NCBI GenBank assembly: GCA_007127275.1
Contig: SKZP01000398.1
Span: forward strand, 1-6,752
Direction: 5' to 3'
Length of the DNA: 6,752 nucleotides
DNA from: Planctomycetota bacterium
GTDB lineage: Bacteria; Planctomycetota; UBA8742; SKZP01
Numbering within the stretch: position 1 is the first letter of the stretch; the number at the start of each line of letters is the position of its first letter. The notes under the pieces were generated by a model, which was not told the DNA's origin, searched no databases, and worked only from the letters and a program-made list of their open reading frames with translations. A program made the translations under genes and the position numbers. Of the stretch, positions 5,631 to 6,752 are shown piece after piece.

Positions 5631-5638
5631 CTGCCGGT

Positions 5639-6752
5639 ATGCTTGCCCCGGCTGTGGAGTCTTTGGTGCCGCTTTCGGTTTGCGTCGTCGGCTTCGCCGG
5701 CGTCGACTCCGGCGGTGCCGCTGCAACCGCCATGGCCGAGGGAGAGTTTCCGACCTGGCCAGTCGTGCTCGGACTGCTCGGAGGGCTTGCGCTCTTTCTC
5801 TTTGGCATGGACGTGTTGACCAAGGGGCTGCGCAAGCTCGCCAGCGGCCGTATGCGCAAGCTCCTTGCGGGAATGACGGCGAACCGCTTCACCGGCTTCC
5901 TCTCCGGCTTTCTCGTCACCGCAGGGCTGCAATCCTCGAGTGTCACCACGGTGCTCGTGATCGGCTTCGTCTCCGCGGGGCTGATTGCGTTCGTGCAGAC
6001 CATTGGCATCGTGGCCGGGGCGAACGTCGGCACGGCGGTGACGGCACACATCATTGCGTTTCGGGTCGCCGAGTATGCGCCGGTGTTGTTGATCTTCGGG
6101 TACGTGCTGACGCTGTTTCGTCCGCGACGCGTGCCGTACCGGGTGGGCCAGATCATCATTGGCCTCGGTCTGCTCTTTCTCGGCATGCACGCCATGTCCG
6201 AGGGGATGGCACCGTTGCGTGACGTGCCCGCCTTCCGCGAGGCGATGGTCACCTTCGAGAACCCCGTGCTCGCGCTACTCGTCGGGGCGGTGTTTACCGC
6301 GGTGATTCAGGCCTCGGCCGCGGCCATTGCCATCCTGATCACGCTTGTCGTGCAGGAACTCATCTCCGTGCCGACCGCCATTGCCATGCTCATCGGCGTC
6401 AACATCGGTACCTGCTCGACGACGCTGCTCGCGGCGATTGGCAAGCAACGGGACGCCCTGCGGGTCGCCTCGGTGCACTTGGTGTTCAACGTCGCCGGGG
6501 CCTTGGTCTGGTTGCCCATGCTCGGCGTGCTCGCCGACCTTTCCTGGACGGTGATCCCCGGCTCCGACGCCGCGCGGGCCATTGCGAACGCACATGCGCT
6601 GTTCAACCTAAGCACCGCGCTTGTCTTTTTGCTGATCACGCCGTGGGTTGCCGCCGTGATCGTGCGGTTTTTGCCGGACCGCCCCGACAAGGGCGGCATT
6701 GTGCCGAAGCACTTGCAGGAGGAGTTGTTGGCCGCACCTCCCATGGCGGTGG
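5639..6752 (+). CDS. Na+/phosphate cotransporter family protein (PNaS/NptA-like), 3' end outside window
   Basis: This is an inner-membrane carrier family that couples Na+ to inorganic phosphate movement. The visible 371 codons contain the internal duplication that defines it: QSSSVTT (98-104) followed by GANVGTAVTA (127-136) in the first half, and QASAAAI (224-230) followed by GVNIGTCSTT (253-262) in the second. HLVFNV (280-285) and HALFNL (319-324) are also typical. About eight hydrophobic helices are seen, the first conserved one at PVVLGLLGGLALFLFGMDVL (41-60). The start at 5639 is supported by GGAAGGTG; it adds about 31 residues containing a hydrophobic stretch before MAEGEF, and ATG 5732 remains possible. 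An in-frame TGA at 5585-5587 bounds the frame upstream. Many relatives carry a C-terminal PhoU-like domain; here that part would be beyond the edge, just after the hydrophilic KHLQEELLAAP. The second motif has Ala where Ser is common. Substrate is inferred from family. Confidence 0.9.
   Translation, partial: MLAPAVESLVPLSVCVVGFAGVDSGGAAATAMAEGEFPTWPVVLGLLGGLALFLFGMDVLTKGLRKLASGRMRKLLAGMTANRFTGFLSGFLVTAGLQSSSVTTVLVIGFVSAGLIAFVQTIGIVAGANVGTAVTAHIIAFRVAEYAPVLLIFGYVLTLFRPRRVPYRVGQIIIGLGLLFLGMHAMSEGMAPLRDVPAFREAMVTFENPVLALLVGAVFTAVIQASAAAIAILITLVVQELISVPTAIAMLIGVNIGTCSTTLLAAIGKQRDALRVASVHLVFNVAGALVWLPMLGVLADLSWTVIPGSDAARAIANAHALFNLSTALVFLLITPWVAAVIVRFLPDRPDKGGIVPKHLQEELLAAPPMAV

Larger units (their letters stand above)
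4942..5638. other. 697-bp non-coding stretch rich in hairpins and repeats
   Basis: It lies between the lipoprotein stop and the Na/Pi cotransporter start. It holds stem-loops at 5010-5041, 5062-5090 and 5142-5156 (CTCCGC/GCGGAG, loop ACG), a diverged tandem pair at 5202-5311, a long-range inverted repeat at 5312-5394 and palindromic element B. Open frames across it show no Shine-Dalgarno site or protein-like pattern. The density of inverted repeats is far higher than in the left half of the window. Confidence 0.65.

Noticed and set aside
5518..6252. 244-codon minus-strand open frame
   Set aside because: It is antisense to the Na/Pi cotransporter, whose motifs are unmistakable; the composition (Ser, Thr, Pro, Ala) is that of a complement shadow.

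Overview
The window is GC-rich bacterial DNA with an ordinary chromosomal character. A bacterial initiator tRNA, Shine-Dalgarno sites, a secreted protein, a probable lipoprotein and a Wzt-type glycan-export ATPase point to a Gram-negative, probably a member of the Pseudomonadota. The sequence alone does not settle class or genus. I see no transposase, integrase, phage gene, rRNA or CRISPR array.

Layout from left to right: (1) 1-151, minus strand, the start of a membrane or exported protein whose first codons occur twice in frame, 69 bp apart; (2) 343-1986, minus strand, a 547-residue exported protein of unknown function; (3) 2198-2391, plus strand, an initiator tRNA-fMet with a good sigma70-type promoter and a hairpin terminator; (4) 2418-2542, a 125-bp structured repeat with 11-bp perfect ends and competing internal hairpins; (5) 2594-3835, minus strand, the ATP-binding subunit of a polysaccharide (O-antigen/teichoic-acid type) ABC exporter, without its permease nearby; (6) 3836-4449, non-coding, holding palindromic element A (about 170 bp); (7) 4450-4941, plus strand, a small predicted lipoprotein resembling DUF2541/YaaI; (8) 4942-5638, non-coding, rich in hairpins and short repeats and ending in element B, a second copy of A in opposite orientation; (9) 5639 to the window end, plus strand, a Na+/phosphate cotransporter-family protein, cut by the edge.

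The genes do not form one pathway. The two left genes lie on the same strand but are 191 bp apart. The tRNA and the ABC ATPase converge on the terminator/repeat region at 2343-2593. The ATPase and the lipoprotein diverge from the 3836-4449 gap. The most unusual feature is the 3968-5594 segment, where two related, inverted, roughly 170-bp near-palindromes bracket a lone lipoprotein gene and about 480 bp of hairpin-rich non-coding DNA. It looks like a non-autonomous (MITE-like) composite or a cassette, but nothing in the window proves mobility.
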